From assembly GCA_030789695.1 (NCBI GenBank), contig CM061139.1:197381641-197445640 (forward strand): 64,000 nucleotides of DNA, given 5' to 3'. The stretch comes from Scilla litardierei. Its lineage: Eukaryota; Streptophyta; Magnoliopsida; Asparagales; Asparagaceae. This document shows positions 1 to 11,925 of the stretch, piece after piece; position 1 is the first letter of the stretch; each line of letters begins with the position of its first letter. The notes below the pieces were generated by a model. The model was given only the letters and a program-made list of their open reading frames with translations. It made no database searches and had not been told where the DNA came from. A program made the position numbers and the translations under genes.

Positions 1-1212
1 ATTTCAAGTCATGAGTTTTTGAATCTGTTCAGGGATTGGCTTAATCCATCCAAGGCTATCCACTTGATCTGGTTAAAATCAAAAGAGAAACTTAAAGATC
101 GGTGCATGGTTTAACCAAAACAGATGAAATGATTGACATGATCATTATGTTGGTTTTGTTTGATGGTTAGTTGCAAGATTGTTTTTTGGCTCCAATCATT
201 GTTCTTAAGCATGAAGTCTCATGGTATTGGATAGTGGCATGAAGCTCATGATAGTTGTAGATGACGTTTTGACCGGGGCCACAATGGGGCCCTGATGAGC
301 TCGACAAATGGGACCCATTGCGAATCACCCGCTTACTCAGCGGCATCCTTAGACTGGGAGGTCAGCCCGACTAAACACTGGCAACACTCCATAAGGACAA
401 CCTCGGTACCTAAGGTCGGCCCCTCAAATGCAGCACTCTCAAGGAAGAACTTGGTACCTGAGGTCGCTCTCCTTTACAAGGATGACCTCGGTGCCCGAGG
501 TCGGCTCCCCTTTACAAGGATGACCTCGATACCCAGGGTTGGCTCCTTAACAGCTATATGCTATATTAGGGTGGCCTCGGCACCCGGGACTGATCCTTAA
601 ACAGTGGCCCTCGGCATGGATGACCTAGGCATCCGAGGTCGACTCCTCAGTAATGGACTCTTGCGAGGATGGCCTCGACACCCGAGGTTAGCCCCATCGA
701 CTGCATGACACGAGCTCCTACCTTCTTGACAGGATCAGCTCGCGCAATCAAAGCAACACGATCTCAGACAGATGGGTCGCTCTCCTCTCATGCTATTACG
801 AACGAAATGGCATTTATGCACATTCAAACGCATGTGTAATCATCAGATGTATCTGGGAGAACCAACTGAGCAACCAAATCTGGGATCCTCATAACTCCCT
901 TGACGTGACGTAACTAACCCCCCCAATTCTACAAAGGAGTCGATCATCTGGGTGAAGAGCTATCTCTGAATCAACTCACTCATCTACTATACACTTGCAA
1001 TTTCCTCTTTCCTCTTGTTTGGAACTGACTTAAGCATCGGAGTCGAATCGGAGGACCACCCCTTCTGTTTCCTCTGACGTTCTTCCTATCTATTTCATGC
1101 AGAGGCAAAGGAGTTCCTCGGCCCGACAAAATCTTGCTCGGGCTTTCTGTTGCGGAGTTACTCTCCTCAGCAGCCTGATCAAGACTCTGCGAGAACCTTG
1201 CATCAACAATAG
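1..1212. mobile_element. probable old LTR, left part (Ty3-like?)
   Basis: No protein is recognised here. From about 395 to 690 there are degenerate tandem units built on the phrase CCTCGGTACCTGAGGTCGGC, of the kind common in long plant Ty3/gypsy LTRs. Further right (about 960-1210) is a pyrimidine-rich stretch with a CATCGGAGTCG motif that resembles the transcript-start and U5 part of such LTRs. The first 240 bases are AT-rich with nothing I can name. The Copia element starting at 1213 interrupts this sequence, which resumes at 9025. That it is an LTR is inference: no partner LTR, primer site or coding region is visible. Confidence 0.35.
395..690. repeat. degenerate tandem repeat, about 40-50 bp units
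   Basis: Five to six imperfect units share GATGACCTCGGTGCCCGAGG-type cores, each followed by a GGCTCC-like segment and a short AAGG spacer. Two adjacent units (about 477-545) are almost identical and the outer ones are diverged. The array gives rise to a spurious short ORF that I do not consider a gene. Confidence 0.6.
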
Positions 1213-2578
1213 TGTTAGTGGTTGTGCCCTAGGCCAAATAATTGGACCTTTATGTTATGTCATTTTCATTTATAAAATGTTTCTCTTATTATTGTTATTA
1301 TTATATTGCTTGCATGTTTCTTTATAATAATGGTTGAATAGTTGTTTTATGTTATTCTAATAATCCCTAGTCATTTATCATTAAAGGTTTAATGAAGAAT
1401 TAAGATTAGTATGAGTTTGGTAGATAATTATGAGATAATTATATGTATGGTGATACAAATCAAACTTATAGGTACTTGTTGGAGAACATGTACTGGATAG
1501 ACTCGCTATGAGATCATTACATGGATTAGTGTCATAAATGATCTCATAATAGTTATGTCATTGAATCCTTAGACCTGAGCTCATCACAGTTTCCTACATA
1601 AGGAAAATCATATTTTGACATAATCAAACGTTATCTTTAATCAGATAATCATAAAGGTTATGATCGAATATGATGTGAATTATGCAGAGGAAAGTGAATG
1701 AACAAGATGGAATTTGTCCCTCTCCTATGAGAGATATCTAATGGGCCCCTCGATAAGTAGGACTGAGAAATGCATGGCCGTGCTCAAATGAATGTCATTT
1801 GATTTTATCAGTCTACTTAGAAAACGAGAAATTAAATGTTTGAACAATATATAAGTATGACACTACCCATGACTTATGTTCAAATAAGATATCGTGTGAC
1901 AAAAGGATTATGACATGTCCTATTGGTTAGGTTAATATCGGACTAACGATATTCATATTAATTGGGTAGTCAAAATGTCTTGCTAGAGACCAATTATGAC
2001 TTGTGGGCTTCTAATGAGATTAGGCCCACTGCCAATTTAATATGAGCCTATTGGGTCGCACACAAAGAACGAATTGGATAGGATAGGGTTTAAACATGAT
2101 TTCGAATATGATTTGAAATTCGTGATAAGGTGAAATATCTTAACCGTCAGATATCGTATCTCGTTAAGATATTATCCCTAAGATAGCGTCACGTAACTGA
2201 CTGTTGTTAATGGGTTAACATATGATTCTATATAAGATATAGAATCACGATTTTCAGTTTTACGTTTTTCAATCTACCTCCTCTGTTTTTTGAGAAAAAC
2301 AAATAGCGAGAGAAACCCTAGTTGCGGCAAAGGAGCTAGCACCCTCGCAAGTCCTGTTCGTGACGTTCGCGTGTGGATACCGATTGAGGGTGGTCGTTCG
2401 TAGAACAACACCTATAGTCCGACAGATTCAGATCGTCGCAGCACCTACAGTCCGACAGATTCAGATCGTCAGAAAGGTTAGTAATCTATTCGAATTAATT
2501 AGAATCGCATGGATCTCTTGGTAGGCTTCTATTTTCCGCTGCGTATAAGTTAGTTGTACTATGATAGAAACCCTAACA
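1213..2578 (+). repeat. 5' LTR of Copia element (1366 bp)
   Basis: Begins TGTTAGTGG, ends AACCCTAACA. A TATATAAG box at about 2230-2237 is followed by a T-rich leader and by a duplicated phrase around CCGACAGATTCAGATCGTC (about 2420-2473), consistent with a U3-R-U5 arrangement. A donor-like AAAG|GTTAGTAA occurs near the 3' end. Confidence 0.93.
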
Positions 2579-2579
2579 G

Positions 2580-2591
2580 TGGTATCAGAGC
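2580..2591 (+). other. primer binding site
   Basis: TGGTATCAGAGC starts two bases after the left LTR. It is the standard plant initiator tRNA-Met complementary site used by most Copia elements. Confidence 0.9.
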
Positions 2592-3614
2592 AACTTGCGA
2601 ATTCAATTGATTTGAATAATGCCATGTTTATATGTATGAGATGTCTATATATTTGCTGGCATGATTTTAACCTGTATGTATGTTGATACATAAATACGAT
2701 TACATGTTAATTGAAAACACAATCTGTTTAATCAGTCTGTATGAGATACAAATAATTGATGTTTAATAATATACATGACATATATATGGCCACGAAATTA
2801 ATCACTGTTAATTTGATCAACATGCTTTATGATTACGCTGTTGTTAATATGATTAACGTGATTATTGTTAATATGATTAACATGTTAATTTATGATCATT
2901 GTTTAATATGATTAAACCTACGTGTTCGTTGTGCATTATATGTCGTGGAAGTTATTAAACAGAATTTGTGACATATCATTTTGAATAAAAATTTGATGAC
3001 ATGCTATGTGATAACATGATTTATTTTGATGTATATATGATGTTTTACATGCTATCACATGTTTCACATATGTTATGTTTATCAGTTTTTGTATGTGATG
3101 CGATATATGATGATATATGTGTATGAGATGCCATGTATGGAATGATGCATAATATATTAATATAAATAGACATCATAACTTAATTGTTAAAATTCCCTCA
3201 CCATAATTTTAAGTCGTATGCCACCCATGATTTGAATACCTGTCAAGACTATGATCACCAAAATGTGGGTTCTGCCAAAGCGAAGTGCATTGGGTTATCA
3301 TAGTAAGGCAGGATGGGTAATCGTGCTACCCATATATTTAAAAATGGTTAGACTTAATTAGGCTATCAAAATGGTTTTGGGCCTAAGGGCATTAGATGGG
3401 ATTATAACATGCTGAGACATATGATGTCAAAAATCCCATAAAGAATCTAAGAATTATATGAGATATAATTGGTAAAATGTTACCTACCTAAATAACTTGA
3501 TTTTAAGTGTCATGCCAAAGCTGACTTAAAGTTGGGTGAAATATGGATCTTAGCCCACTAAAGTGTTGCAATTGTTGTAATTAATATTGAGGGTTATTAT
3601 TTTGTGGGAGCTTT
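2592..3614 (+). other. untranslated leader of the Copia element
   Basis: About 1 kb of AT-rich sequence without a long ORF between primer site and gag. It holds clustered GTTAATATGATTAAC-like phrases (about 2800-2930) and many ATG trinucleotides. The pyrimidine-rich TTTGCATATTTGTAG just before the probable gag ATG looks like a splice acceptor, so part of the leader may be spliced out. That is inference. Confidence 0.6.
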
Positions 3615-6600
3615 ATGAAACATTTTAAAATGAAATTGGTACTAATGTTTATTTTGCATATTTGTAGATCAATGACATCTCATAACACTTCTGCACTGTC
3701 ACTGCGATCTGTCCTTGAGAAGGACAAGCTGAAAGAAAATGGCACCAACTTCCTTGACTGGTTCAGAAACATGAGAATTGTTCTCAAGCATGAAAGGAAG
3801 TTGTATGTCCTGGATGATCCTCTCCCTGAAGAACCACCTACTGATGCTTCAAAGGCTGTAAAGGATAAGTATAAGAAACATCTTGATGATTCTGTTGATG
3901 TTGGTTGTCTCATGTTAGCCACTATGTGCCCAGAACTTCAGAAGGATCTGGAACACATGGAGGCTTATGAGCTGAGTGTTCATCTCAAGGAGACTTTCCA
4001 ACAACATGCAAGGCAGGAAAGGTATGAGACTACCAAAGCTTTGCATGCTTGCAAAATGACTGAAGGTGCATCAGTTAGCGCTCATGTTTTGAAGATGAAA
4101 GGCTACATTGATCATCTTGAAAGGCTTGGATTTCCCCTCAGTTTAGAACTGGCTACGGATTTGATCCTTAATTCATTAACTGATGGTTTTGATCAGTTTG
4201 TCATGCAGTACAATATGAATGACATGGAGAAATCTCTTGCTGAGCTGCATTCGATGCTTAAAACTGCTGAGCTAAGTATAAAGAAAAAGCCTAGTCATGT
4301 ACTTATGGTGAACAAAGGGAAAGGAATGAAACACAAGGGAAGGGCTAAAGCAAGAGTTGCTGGTAAGCCTAAAGGAAAGGCTAAAGCAAAAGTTGCTGAT
4401 AAGCCTGCAAAAGTTCCAAAGGAGGGAGTTTGTTTCCATTGCAATGAACTTGGTCATTGGAAGCGGAATTGCAAACTCTATTTGGAAGATCTGAAGAAGA
4501 AGAAGAAGAGTAGTGAGACTACATCTTCAGGTATTTATGTTATTGAAATTAACTTATCTACTTCTACTTCCTGGGTATTAGATACTGGATGTGGATCTCA
4601 CATTTGTACAAATGTGCAGGGGTTGAAAAGGAGTAGACAACTGAAAAGGGGCGAAGTGGACCTACGAGTTGGAAATGGAGCAAGAGTTGCTGCTTTAGCT
4701 GTAGGATCCTATGAATTGTCTTTGCCAAATGGGCTTTTATTAGTGTTGAATAATTGCTACTATGTTCCTACTTTGAGTCGGAATATTATTTCAGTTTCTT
4801 GTCTGGATGATGAACAATTTTATTTTCTTATTAAGAATAAGAGATGCTCCATTTATTATGATGATGTGCTTTATTGTATTGCTGATTCATATGATGGCCT
4901 TTATGTCCTAAATCTAGACAACTCCAACAGTGGAGAAATTTATAACATAACTGCTAAGAAATCCAAACCCAATAATATGAATCCCACATATTTATGGCAT
5001 TGTCGTCTTGGCCATATAAACGAGAAACGCATATCTAAGCTCCATCAAGATGGACTTTTAGAGTCATTTGATTTTGAATCATTTGAAAATTGCGAATCTT
5101 GCTTATTAGGCAAAATGACAAAGAATCCTTTCACTGGACATGGTGAAAGGGCCCATGATTTATTGGGCCTAATACATACAGATGTATGTGGTCCATTAAG
5201 CATCCATGCTAGGGGAGGATTTCAGTACTTCATTACATTCACTGATGATTTCAGTAGATATGGCTATATCTATTTAATGAAACATAAACATGAATCATTT
5301 GAAATGTTCAGAACTTTTCAAAATGAAGTACAAAATCAACTTGGCAAAACTATTAAGGCACTTCGATCTGATCGGGGTGGTGAATACTTGAGCCAAGAAT
5401 TTGATGATCATCTCAAGGGTTGTGGAATTGTTTCACAATTAACTCCACCAGGAACACCACAGTGGAATGGTGTATCTGAAAGGAGAAATCGAACCTTATT
5501 AGATATGGTCCGATCCATGATGAGTCAAACAGATCTTTCATTATCCTTCTGGGGCCATGCCTTAGAAACAGCTGCGTTCACTTTGAACCGAGTTCCATCT
5601 AAAGCGGTTGAAAAGACACCATATGAGATATGGACTGGGAGAACACCTAGTTTGTCTTTTATAAAAATTTGGGGATGTGAGGCTTATGTGAAAAGACAAA
5701 TTTCAGATAAGTTAGCCCCAAAATCTGACAAGTGCCTTTTTGTGGGATATCCTAAAGAAACTAAAGGATATTACTTTTATAATCCCTCAGAGAACAAAGT
5801 GTTTGTTGCTCGAAACGGTGTCTTTCTAGAAAAGGAATTTATTTCTAAAAGAACCAGTGGGAGCAAAGTACACCTCGAAGAGTTTCGAGAACCACAGGAT
5901 GGTATAGAACCAACGATGGAAGTTCAACAAGTTCCACAAACAGTTGTAGAACCTGTACGAGCTACACAAGCACCACGCAGATCTGATAGGCCACGACACA
6001 AGCCCGAGAAATATGGATTTCTCATAACGGACACTCGTGAAGTACTGCTCATAGATCAAGATGAGCCTACTACCTATCAAGAAGCTGTGTCAAGTCCAGA
6101 ATCTGAGAAATGGCTAGGAGCCATGAAATCTGAAATGCAATCCATGTATGATAATCAAGTTTGGACCTTGATTGATCCACCTGAAGGAGTTAAAACCATT
6201 GGGTGCAAGTGGGTTTTTAAGAAGAAAACTGACATGGATGGCAAAGTGCATACCTTTAAAGCAAGACTTGTTGCAAAAGGTTTCAAACAAACTCATGGTA
6301 TAGACTATGACGAAACCTTTTCGCCAGTTGCAATGCTTAAATCAATAAGAATTCTAATTGCCATTGTTGCGTACTATGATTACGAGATATGGCAAATGGA
6401 TGTCAAAACAGCGTTTCTTAACGGAAACTTACTCGAGGATGTGTACATGACACAACCTGATGGTTTTGTTCATTCAAAGAATTCTACAAAGGTTTGCAAG
6501 CTTCAAAGATCCATTTATGGATTAAAGCAAGCTTCTCGGAGCTGGAATCTTCGTTTTGATGAAACAGTCAAAGAGTTTGGATTCATACAAAATGAAGATG

Positions 6601-7640
6601 AACCTTGTGTATACAAGAAGGTTAGTGTGAGCGCAGTAGTATTTCTTGTGTTATATGTTGATGACATATTACTCATTGGAAATGACATCCCTATGTTGCA
6701 AACAACCAAGACTTGGTTAGGGAGTTCTTTCTCAATGAAAGATTTAGGCGAGGCTGCTTATATCCTTGGCATTAAGATCTATAGGGATAGATCTAAAAGG
6801 ATAATTGGTCTGAGTCAAAGTACATACATAGACAAAGTGTTGAATAGGTTCAGCATGCAAGAATCTAAAAGAGGATTCTTGCCAATGTCTCATGGCATTT
6901 CCCTCAGCAAGACTCAATGTCCTATGACATCTGATGAGCGAGATCGCATGAGTAAGATTCCTTATGCTTCGGCTATAGGATCTATCATGTATGCCATGAT
7001 ATGTACTCGACCAGACGTGTCGTATGCTTTGAGCATGACAAGCAGATACCAGTCAGACCACGGTGAAAGTCACTGGACAGCAGTCAAGAATATCCTTAAG
7101 TACTTTAGAAGAACTAAGGATGCATTCGTGGTGTATGGAGGATTGGAAGATGAGCTAGTTGTAAATGGTTACACAGATGCAAGCTTCCAATCTGATAAAG
7201 ATGACTTTAAATCGCAGTCTGGATATGTGTTTATGTTAAACGGAGGTGCTGTAAGTTGGAAAAGTTCCAAGCAAAGCACTATTGCAGATTCTACAACAGA
7301 AGCTGAGTATATTGCAGCATCAGATGCAGCTAAGGAAGCAGTATGGATAAGGAAGTTCGTTACTGAACTAAGAGTAGTTCCTAGTATCGCAAATCCAGTG
7401 GTTCTCTATTGTGACAACAATGGTGCTATTGCACAGGCAAAAGAGCCCAGATCTCATCAGAGATCCAAACATATACTCAGGCGTTATCATCTCATTCGAG
7501 AAATTATTAAGAATAATGACGTCGAGATATGCAGAGTACCAACAGATGACAACATTGCTGATCCACTTACCAAAGCTCTCTCACAAGCCAAACATGATAA
7601 ACATATGAGGTCTATGGGTATTAGATACTTGTATAATTAG
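3615..7640 (+). CDS. Copia gag-pol polyprotein (intact, up to 1341 aa)
   Basis: One open frame encodes the whole retrotransposition machinery. The better start is probably the ATG at 3672, because the first 19 residues are hydrophobic and lie upstream of an acceptor-like TTTGTAG. Numbering from 3615: gag about 25-250; a basic Lys/Gly-rich stretch; a CCHC knuckle [14 protein letters not shown] at about 273; protease with DTGCGSH at about 323; the integrase HHCC region ending CESCLLGK; the integrase core with DVCGPL (about 523) and SDRGGEY; RT with YVDD at about 1014; RNase H with TDAS at about 1188 and TEAEYIAAS. All catalytic residues I know for the family are present. Copia polyproteins usually run 1300-1500 aa, so this is full length. 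The protein could mobilise this copy and relatives in trans. Confidence 0.95.
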   Translation: MKHFKMKLVLMFILHICRSMTSHNTSALSLRSVLEKDKLKENGTNFLDWFRNMRIVLKHERKLYVLDDPLPEEPPTDASKAVKDKYKKHLDDSVDVGCLMLATMCPELQKDLEHMEAYELSVHLKETFQQHARQERYETTKALHACKMTEGASVSAHVLKMKGYIDHLERLGFPLSLELATDLILNSLTDGFDQFVMQYNMNDMEKSLAELHSMLKTAELSIKKKPSHVLMVNKGKGMKHKGRAKARVAGKPKGKAKAKVADKPAKVPKEGVCFHCNELGHWKRNCKLYLEDLKKKKKSSETTSSGIYVIEINLSTSTSWVLDTGCGSHICTNVQGLKRSRQLKRGEVDLRVGNGARVAALAVGSYELSLPNGLLLVLNNCYYVPTLSRNIISVSCLDDEQFYFLIKNKRCSIYYDDVLYCIADSYDGLYVLNLDNSNSGEIYNITAKKSKPNNMNPTYLWHCRLGHINEKRISKLHQDGLLESFDFESFENCESCLLGKMTKNPFTGHGERAHDLLGLIHTDVCGPLSIHARGGFQYFITFTDDFSRYGYIYLMKHKHESFEMFRTFQNEVQNQLGKTIKALRSDRGGEYLSQEFDDHLKGCGIVSQLTPPGTPQWNGVSERRNRTLLDMVRSMMSQTDLSLSFWGHALETAAFTLNRVPSKAVEKTPYEIWTGRTPSLSFIKIWGCEAYVKRQISDKLAPKSDKCLFVGYPKETKGYYFYNPSENKVFVARNGVFLEKEFISKRTSGSKVHLEEFREPQDGIEPTMEVQQVPQTVVEPVRATQAPRRSDRPRHKPEKYGFLITDTREVLLIDQDEPTTYQEAVSSPESEKWLGAMKSEMQSMYDNQVWTLIDPPEGVKTIGCKWVFKKKTDMDGKVHTFKARLVAKGFKQTHGIDYDETFSPVAMLKSIRILIAIVAYYDYEIWQMDVKTAFLNGNLLEDVYMTQPDGFVHSKNSTKVCKLQRSIYGLKQASRSWNLRFDETVKEFGFIQNEDEPCVYKKVSVSAVVFLVLYVDDILLIGNDIPMLQTTKTWLGSSFSMKDLGEAAYILGIKIYRDRSKRIIGLSQSTYIDKVLNRFSMQESKRGFLPMSHGISLSKTQCPMTSDERDRMSKIPYASAIGSIMYAMICTRPDVSYALSMTSRYQSDHGESHWTAVKNILKYFRRTKDAFVVYGGLEDELVVNGYTDASFQSDKDDFKSQSGYVFMLNGGAVSWKSSKQSTIADSTTEAEYIAASDAAKEAVWIRKFVTELRVVPSIANPVVLYCDNNGAIAQAKEPRSHQRSKHILRRYHLIREIIKNNDVEICRVPTDDNIADPLTKALSQAKHDKHMRSMGIRYLYN

Positions 7641-7650
7641 GCCTAGTGCT

Positions 7651-7660
7651 AGTGGGAGAT
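7651..7660 (+). other. polypurine tract
   Basis: AGTGGGAGAT lies immediately before the right LTR, at the position where plus-strand DNA synthesis is primed. Confidence 0.8.
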
Positions 7661-9024
7661 TGTTAGTGGTTGTGCCCTAGGCCAAATAATTGGACCTTTA
7701 TGTTATGTCATTTTCATTTATAAAATGTTTCTCTTATTATTGTTATTATTATATTGCTTGCATGTTTCTTTATAATAATGGTTGAATAGTTGTTTTATGC
7801 TATTCTAATAATCCCTAGTCATTCATCATTAAAGGTTTAATGAAGAATTAAGATTAGTATGAGTTTGGTAGATAATTATGAGATAATTATATGTATGGTG
7901 ATACAAATCAAACTTATAGGTACTTGTTGGAGAACATGTACTGGATAGACTCGCTATGAGATCATTACATGGATTAGTGTCATAAATGATCTCATAATAG
8001 TTGTCATTGAATCCTTAGACCTGAGCTCATCACAGTTTCCTACATAAGGAAAATCATATTTTGACATAATCAAACGTTATCTTTAATCAGATAATCATAA
8101 AGGTTATGATCGAATATGATGTGAATTATGCAGAGGAAAGTGAATGAACAAGATGGAATTTGTCCCTCTCCTATGAGAGATATCTAATGGGCCCCTCGAT
8201 AAGTAGGACTGAGAAATGCATGGCCGTGCTCAAATGAATGTCATTTGATTTTATCAGTCTACTTAGAAAGCGAGAAATTAAATGTTTGAACAATATATAA
8301 GTATGACACTACCCATGACTTATGTTCAAATAAGATATCGTGTGACAAAAGGATTATGACATGTCCTATTGGTTAGGTTAATATCGGACTAACGATATTC
8401 ATATTAATTGGGTAGTCAAAATGTCTTGCTAGAGACCAATTATGACTTGTGGGCTTCTAATGAGATTAGGCCCACTGCCAATTTAATATGAGCCTATTGG
8501 GTCGCACACAAAGAACGAATTGGATAGGATAGGGTTTAAACATGATTTCGAATATGATTTGAAATTCGCGATAAGGTGAAATATCTTAACCGTCAGATAT
8601 CGTATCTCGTTAAGATATTATCCCTAAGATAGCGTCACGTAACTGACTGTTGTTAATGGGTTAACATATGATTCTATATAAGATATAGAATCACGATTTT
8701 CAGTTTTACGTTTTTCAATCTACCTCCTCCGTTTTTTGAGAAAAACAAATAGCGAGAGAAACCCTAGTTGCGGCAAAGGAGCTAGCACCCTCGCAAGTCC
8801 TGTTCGTGACGTTCGCGTGTGGATACCGATTGAGGGTGGTCGTTCGTAGAACAACACCTATAGTCCGACAGATTCAGATCGTCGCAGCACCTACAGTCCG
8901 ACAGATTCAGATCGTCAGAAAGGTTAGTAATCTATTCGAATTAATTAGAATCGCATGGATCTCTTGGTAGGCTTCTATTTTCCGCTGCGTATAAGTTAGT
9001 TGTACTATGATAGAAACCCTAACA
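7661..9024 (+). repeat. 3' LTR of Copia element (1364 bp)
   Basis: Near-identical copy of 1213-2578. It differs by a missing AT in the GTTATGTCATTG region and by five transitions that I could spot. It is followed by the second AATAG target copy at 9025-9029. Confidence 0.93.
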
Positions 9025-10218
9025 AATAGCGCAGTGATGATGCAGTTATGTCGAAAGGTAATTGCCCTTGGGTTGAGATGGCTGGTTTCGAGCTTGGTAT
9101 GTCATGAGCAGCCAAGGAAGACCAAGAGCTGGCCAGATCTCAGCAAGGGGTCATGGTTATGGGTTAGGTAGAGTTACACTAGGCCAGGAGTTGTTGGATC
9201 GCAGGGGACTAGGGTGGTCTGGTCTCAATGGCTCAAGTGTTGGCCGCTAGAGTCAGTGCAAGCTAAGGGCTGGTCGGATCCAAGTGAAAGGCAGCACAGC
9301 AGGCCAGGGGTTGGACAAAATTGGAGAACTGGGAAATATATGGATGGGTTAGATCGTTATCATACGGCCTTGGCCATATCCATTCTAGAGTCAACAAACC
9401 TTATGAAAATTTTATTGGATTTGTTGTTTCTATCCCAAAAATACATGGCAACTATTAAGTTGGTAGCTGCACTACAAGTGTTTGTTGAAATGTCTATTTA
9501 TGTTTTCTAAGTGCCATGGTGGCGGCAGAATTTATCCATGTGTAATGATGCTCAAGTCTGAGATGGTATTCTACTGTCACTTGGCATTCTAGCTTATCTT
9601 GACATGGTGAAATATAAAAAGATTGAAAAGGGATTTACATCCAGGAATGATAATAATGTCCTGTTGTGTCGATAAGAAGATTTGGCAATACATGTTGTGT
9701 TCACAGGATGGATGACTATATCATATATTCTTGGTGGTGATAAGGTGCAACCGTCTCCTTTCTTTTATAAGACTTTCAATTAGGACACTCGATCCATCGA
9801 GTTAGCAATCTGGCCAATGACATACATGGATTGAACGTGTCATAATGACATATTGTGTTGTGTTCGTCACCAGATGGGCATGAAGACGTGCTTTCTTGAT
9901 TGATTCTTTTATTTCCTAGGCGTCATAAACAAGAATGAGATCTTCACCACAAGCACACCATTGAGCTGAGTCCGTATGGATGAGTACTTAACTATTAACC
10001 ATTTCAACAAAGTGTGGCAATTTAATCGTTTCATCCCATGTTGCTATCCAATGATATTGTTATCACTGCACTTGTTTCTGGTTTGTCTGTTTTTTCTTTT
10101 GATGGAGTAGACTTGCGAGATGTCATGTATGTTTGTATCCGTCTACTTTGGGGATTCTTTCCTTAAAATATTATTACTATAGCACGAGGGCCATTGCCGA
10201 CTGCTTTATCTAAAAAAA

Positions 10219-10255
<37 letters not shown>

Positions 10256-10432
10256 TGGGGGGGGGATGAAGAAATGACCTATTCTTACTTTTTTGTTTTC
10301 TAAATGCTAATGTCAACGTTACTCATGTTTAGTGGAAGATTTGAAGTACAATGTTTGCTTGCTTTCTTTCAACCCATAAACTTACAGTTTCCAACCGCAT
10401 TTCTTCATACAGATAGATCATATGTTTCTTGA
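9025..10432. other. intergenic, continuation of pre-insertion sequence
   Basis: No gene recognised. The first few hundred bases contain GGCCAGG/GGTTGG-rich phrases repeated loosely (about 9060-9330) and a 98-codon ORF with no recognisable family. At 10220-10256 there is a (TTA)n microsatellite of about 12 units followed by a run of nine G (10257-10265). The stretch from about 10270 to the TBL exon would be intron or upstream DNA of that gene, but no N-terminal TBL exon with the GDS motif is visible. Confidence 0.5.
10220..10265. repeat. TTA microsatellite plus G run
   Basis: About twelve TTA units (10220-10256) run directly into nine consecutive G. It is a simple slippage-prone sequence. Confidence 0.9.
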
Positions 10433-10502
10433 AGGCTAACATTACATATGAATGCAGATAGAAGACTAGGCTAACATTACATATGAATGCAGGTAGAAGA
10501 CT
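10433..10502. repeat. 35-bp tandem duplication over a splice acceptor
   Basis: Copies 10433-10467 and 10468-10502 differ at one base. Each contains AATGCAG followed by an A or G and then TAGAAGACT. The unit spans the 3' splice site and first exon bases of the TBL exon, giving two candidate acceptors 35 bp apart. Confidence 0.9.
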
Positions 10503-11269
10503 CCAATACCTATTATCGCAAGGCATATAACTTCATGAGATGGCGCTTTCACTCCTATAACTTCACACTTGCGAACTACTGGACTCCATTTATACTCCAA
10601 GCTGATTTTTCGACAAAAAGAACAGTCAATCTTCACTTAGATAAACTCGATACTGAATGGACAACAAACTATCACAACTATGACTACATAGTACTTGCCG
10701 CTGGTCCATGGTTCAGCACGCCGACGACAATCATGGAAAACAATACGGTTGTTGGCTGCCACATTTGCAACGGCAAGTTCAAGGAACTCGGATCATTTTA
10801 TCCTTATCGGAGAGCGTTGCAAATGGCTTTTAACTTCATAGTAACATCCCGTCATAAGCCCGTCATACTTTTTAGGACATGGTCACCTACTCACATCGAA
10901 TACCGAAAGGGGTTCAAAGGTGGGTTCTGCAATAGAACTGTACCATACAATGAAGGAGAGCATCGCGATACACCCACAGGCCAAGGGAATTATGCCATCG
11001 ACATTGAGGAGTTCAATAAGGCAGCTTCCATTGGATCCATGAACGGGACTCGCCTGAAACTTCTTGATATTTACCATCTTTCACTACTAAGACCTGATGG
11101 GCATCCAGGGCCATACATGCATTTTCACCCATTTGACAAGGACAAGGATGCCCAAGTTGAGAATGATTGTGGGCACTGGTGCTTGCCAGGGCCAATTGAC
11201 ACATGGAACTATTTTATGATGAAGATGGTGCTCAACGAAGGTTATACAAGTCTAAATGACGTTTATTAA
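10493..11269 (+). CDS. trichome birefringence-like protein, C-terminal exon (partial)
   Basis: Members of the TBL/PMR5 family are Golgi polysaccharide O-acetyltransferases that acetylate xylan, mannan or other wall polymers. The exon encodes about 258 residues of the C-terminal PC-esterase/PMR5 domain: RWRFHSYNFTL near the start, NYDYIVLAAGPWF in the middle, FRTWSPTH, and near the end the family DxxH motif in DCGHWCLPGPIDTWN, which supplies catalytic Asp and His. The N-terminal half with membrane anchor and GDS nucleophile motif is not in the window on this strand, so the gene is either truncated or has a long 5' intron now filled with repeats. The exon begins after TGCAG at 10492; an in-frame TAA at 10472 confirms the ORF cannot extend upstream. 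The frame is clean to TAA at 11267, which suggests recent or continuing constraint. Which TBL subgroup is not clear. Confidence 0.85.
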   Translation, partial: VEDSNTYYRKAYNFMRWRFHSYNFTLANYWTPFILQADFSTKRTVNLHLDKLDTEWTTNYHNYDYIVLAAGPWFSTPTTIMENNTVVGCHICNGKFKELGSFYPYRRALQMAFNFIVTSRHKPVILFRTWSPTHIEYRKGFKGGFCNRTVPYNEGEHRDTPTGQGNYAIDIEEFNKAASIGSMNGTRLKLLDIYHLSLLRPDGHPGPYMHFHPFDKDKDAQVENDCGHWCLPGPIDTWNYFMMKMVLNEGYTSLNDVY

Positions 11270-11925
11270 AGTATTGAGGGTATTCATTTGAGTTATATGT
11301 CATCCAAGCATAACAATCTTAATGGTCGCAATAGTTTTTGTTCGCGTGAAGTATTACATCTAAGTTAAAACAAATTCGTGGACGCAAATCTCATGGACTT
11401 GTGCAATCATGGAATTCTATGTTGTTGTATTTTCAGAACCATAGTTGTATTGATCATCCAATTAAGAAGCTCATAATGCTATTTACCACTACAATCAATT
11501 GTACTTGCACTTTCAAACCTGGACTCATTCAGAAATTAAGGTTCCACATAAGGAAGATCCGGAGGTGGTCTCCGAATTTTGGAAGCTTGAAATTTAGTTG
11601 AAAGCAGAATGTTTGACAAAAAAGATTTGAGTTGATCATTCTCTTAACACTGATGAATAAAAACACAAAGAAGTTAATAAAACTTGTGATATGTATCATG
11701 CTTATATATAGATAGGCTATGCTTCAAGAAAGTGCATAACGTAGGATATTGACAGTGAGAGCCTCTTGAAAAGAAACAATATATAGTTTAAATGAACGAG
11801 AAGCTCCTCTAGCATATATCAAATGATTGTGAGCAATGTTGTCTAGGTTTCATTTTTGGGTTTCATAAAAAATACCTCAGAGGATTTTCAATTTTCATGA
11901 TAAATTCAATGTAGTAAATAGATAA
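11270..11925. other. 3' flank of the TBL exon, no gene seen
   Basis: AT-rich sequence with no recognisable coding region. The first few hundred bases would be the 3' untranslated region if the TBL gene is transcribed. Confidence 0.5.

Larger units (their letters stand above)
1213..9024 (+). mobile_element. complete young Ty1/copia LTR retrotransposon
   Basis: The element has two LTRs (1213-2578 and 7661-9024), both starting TGTTAGTGG and ending CCCTAACA. A 5-bp target-site duplication AATAG lies at 1208-1212 and 9025-9029. An initiator-Met type primer site follows the left LTR, a polypurine tract precedes the right LTR, and between them is one uninterrupted polyprotein gene in the Copia order gag, protease, integrase, RT, RNase H. 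By eye the LTRs differ by five substitutions (all transitions) and one 2-bp indel, so insertion was recent. Lineage looks Angela/Tork-like from LTR length and protein style, but I could not place it firmly. It sits inside older repeat DNA. Confidence 0.95.

Noticed and set aside
9214..9510. 98-codon ORF with Trp/Gln-rich start
   Set aside because: No family recognised, no splice or promoter context, lies in repeat-like DNA. Not listed as a gene.
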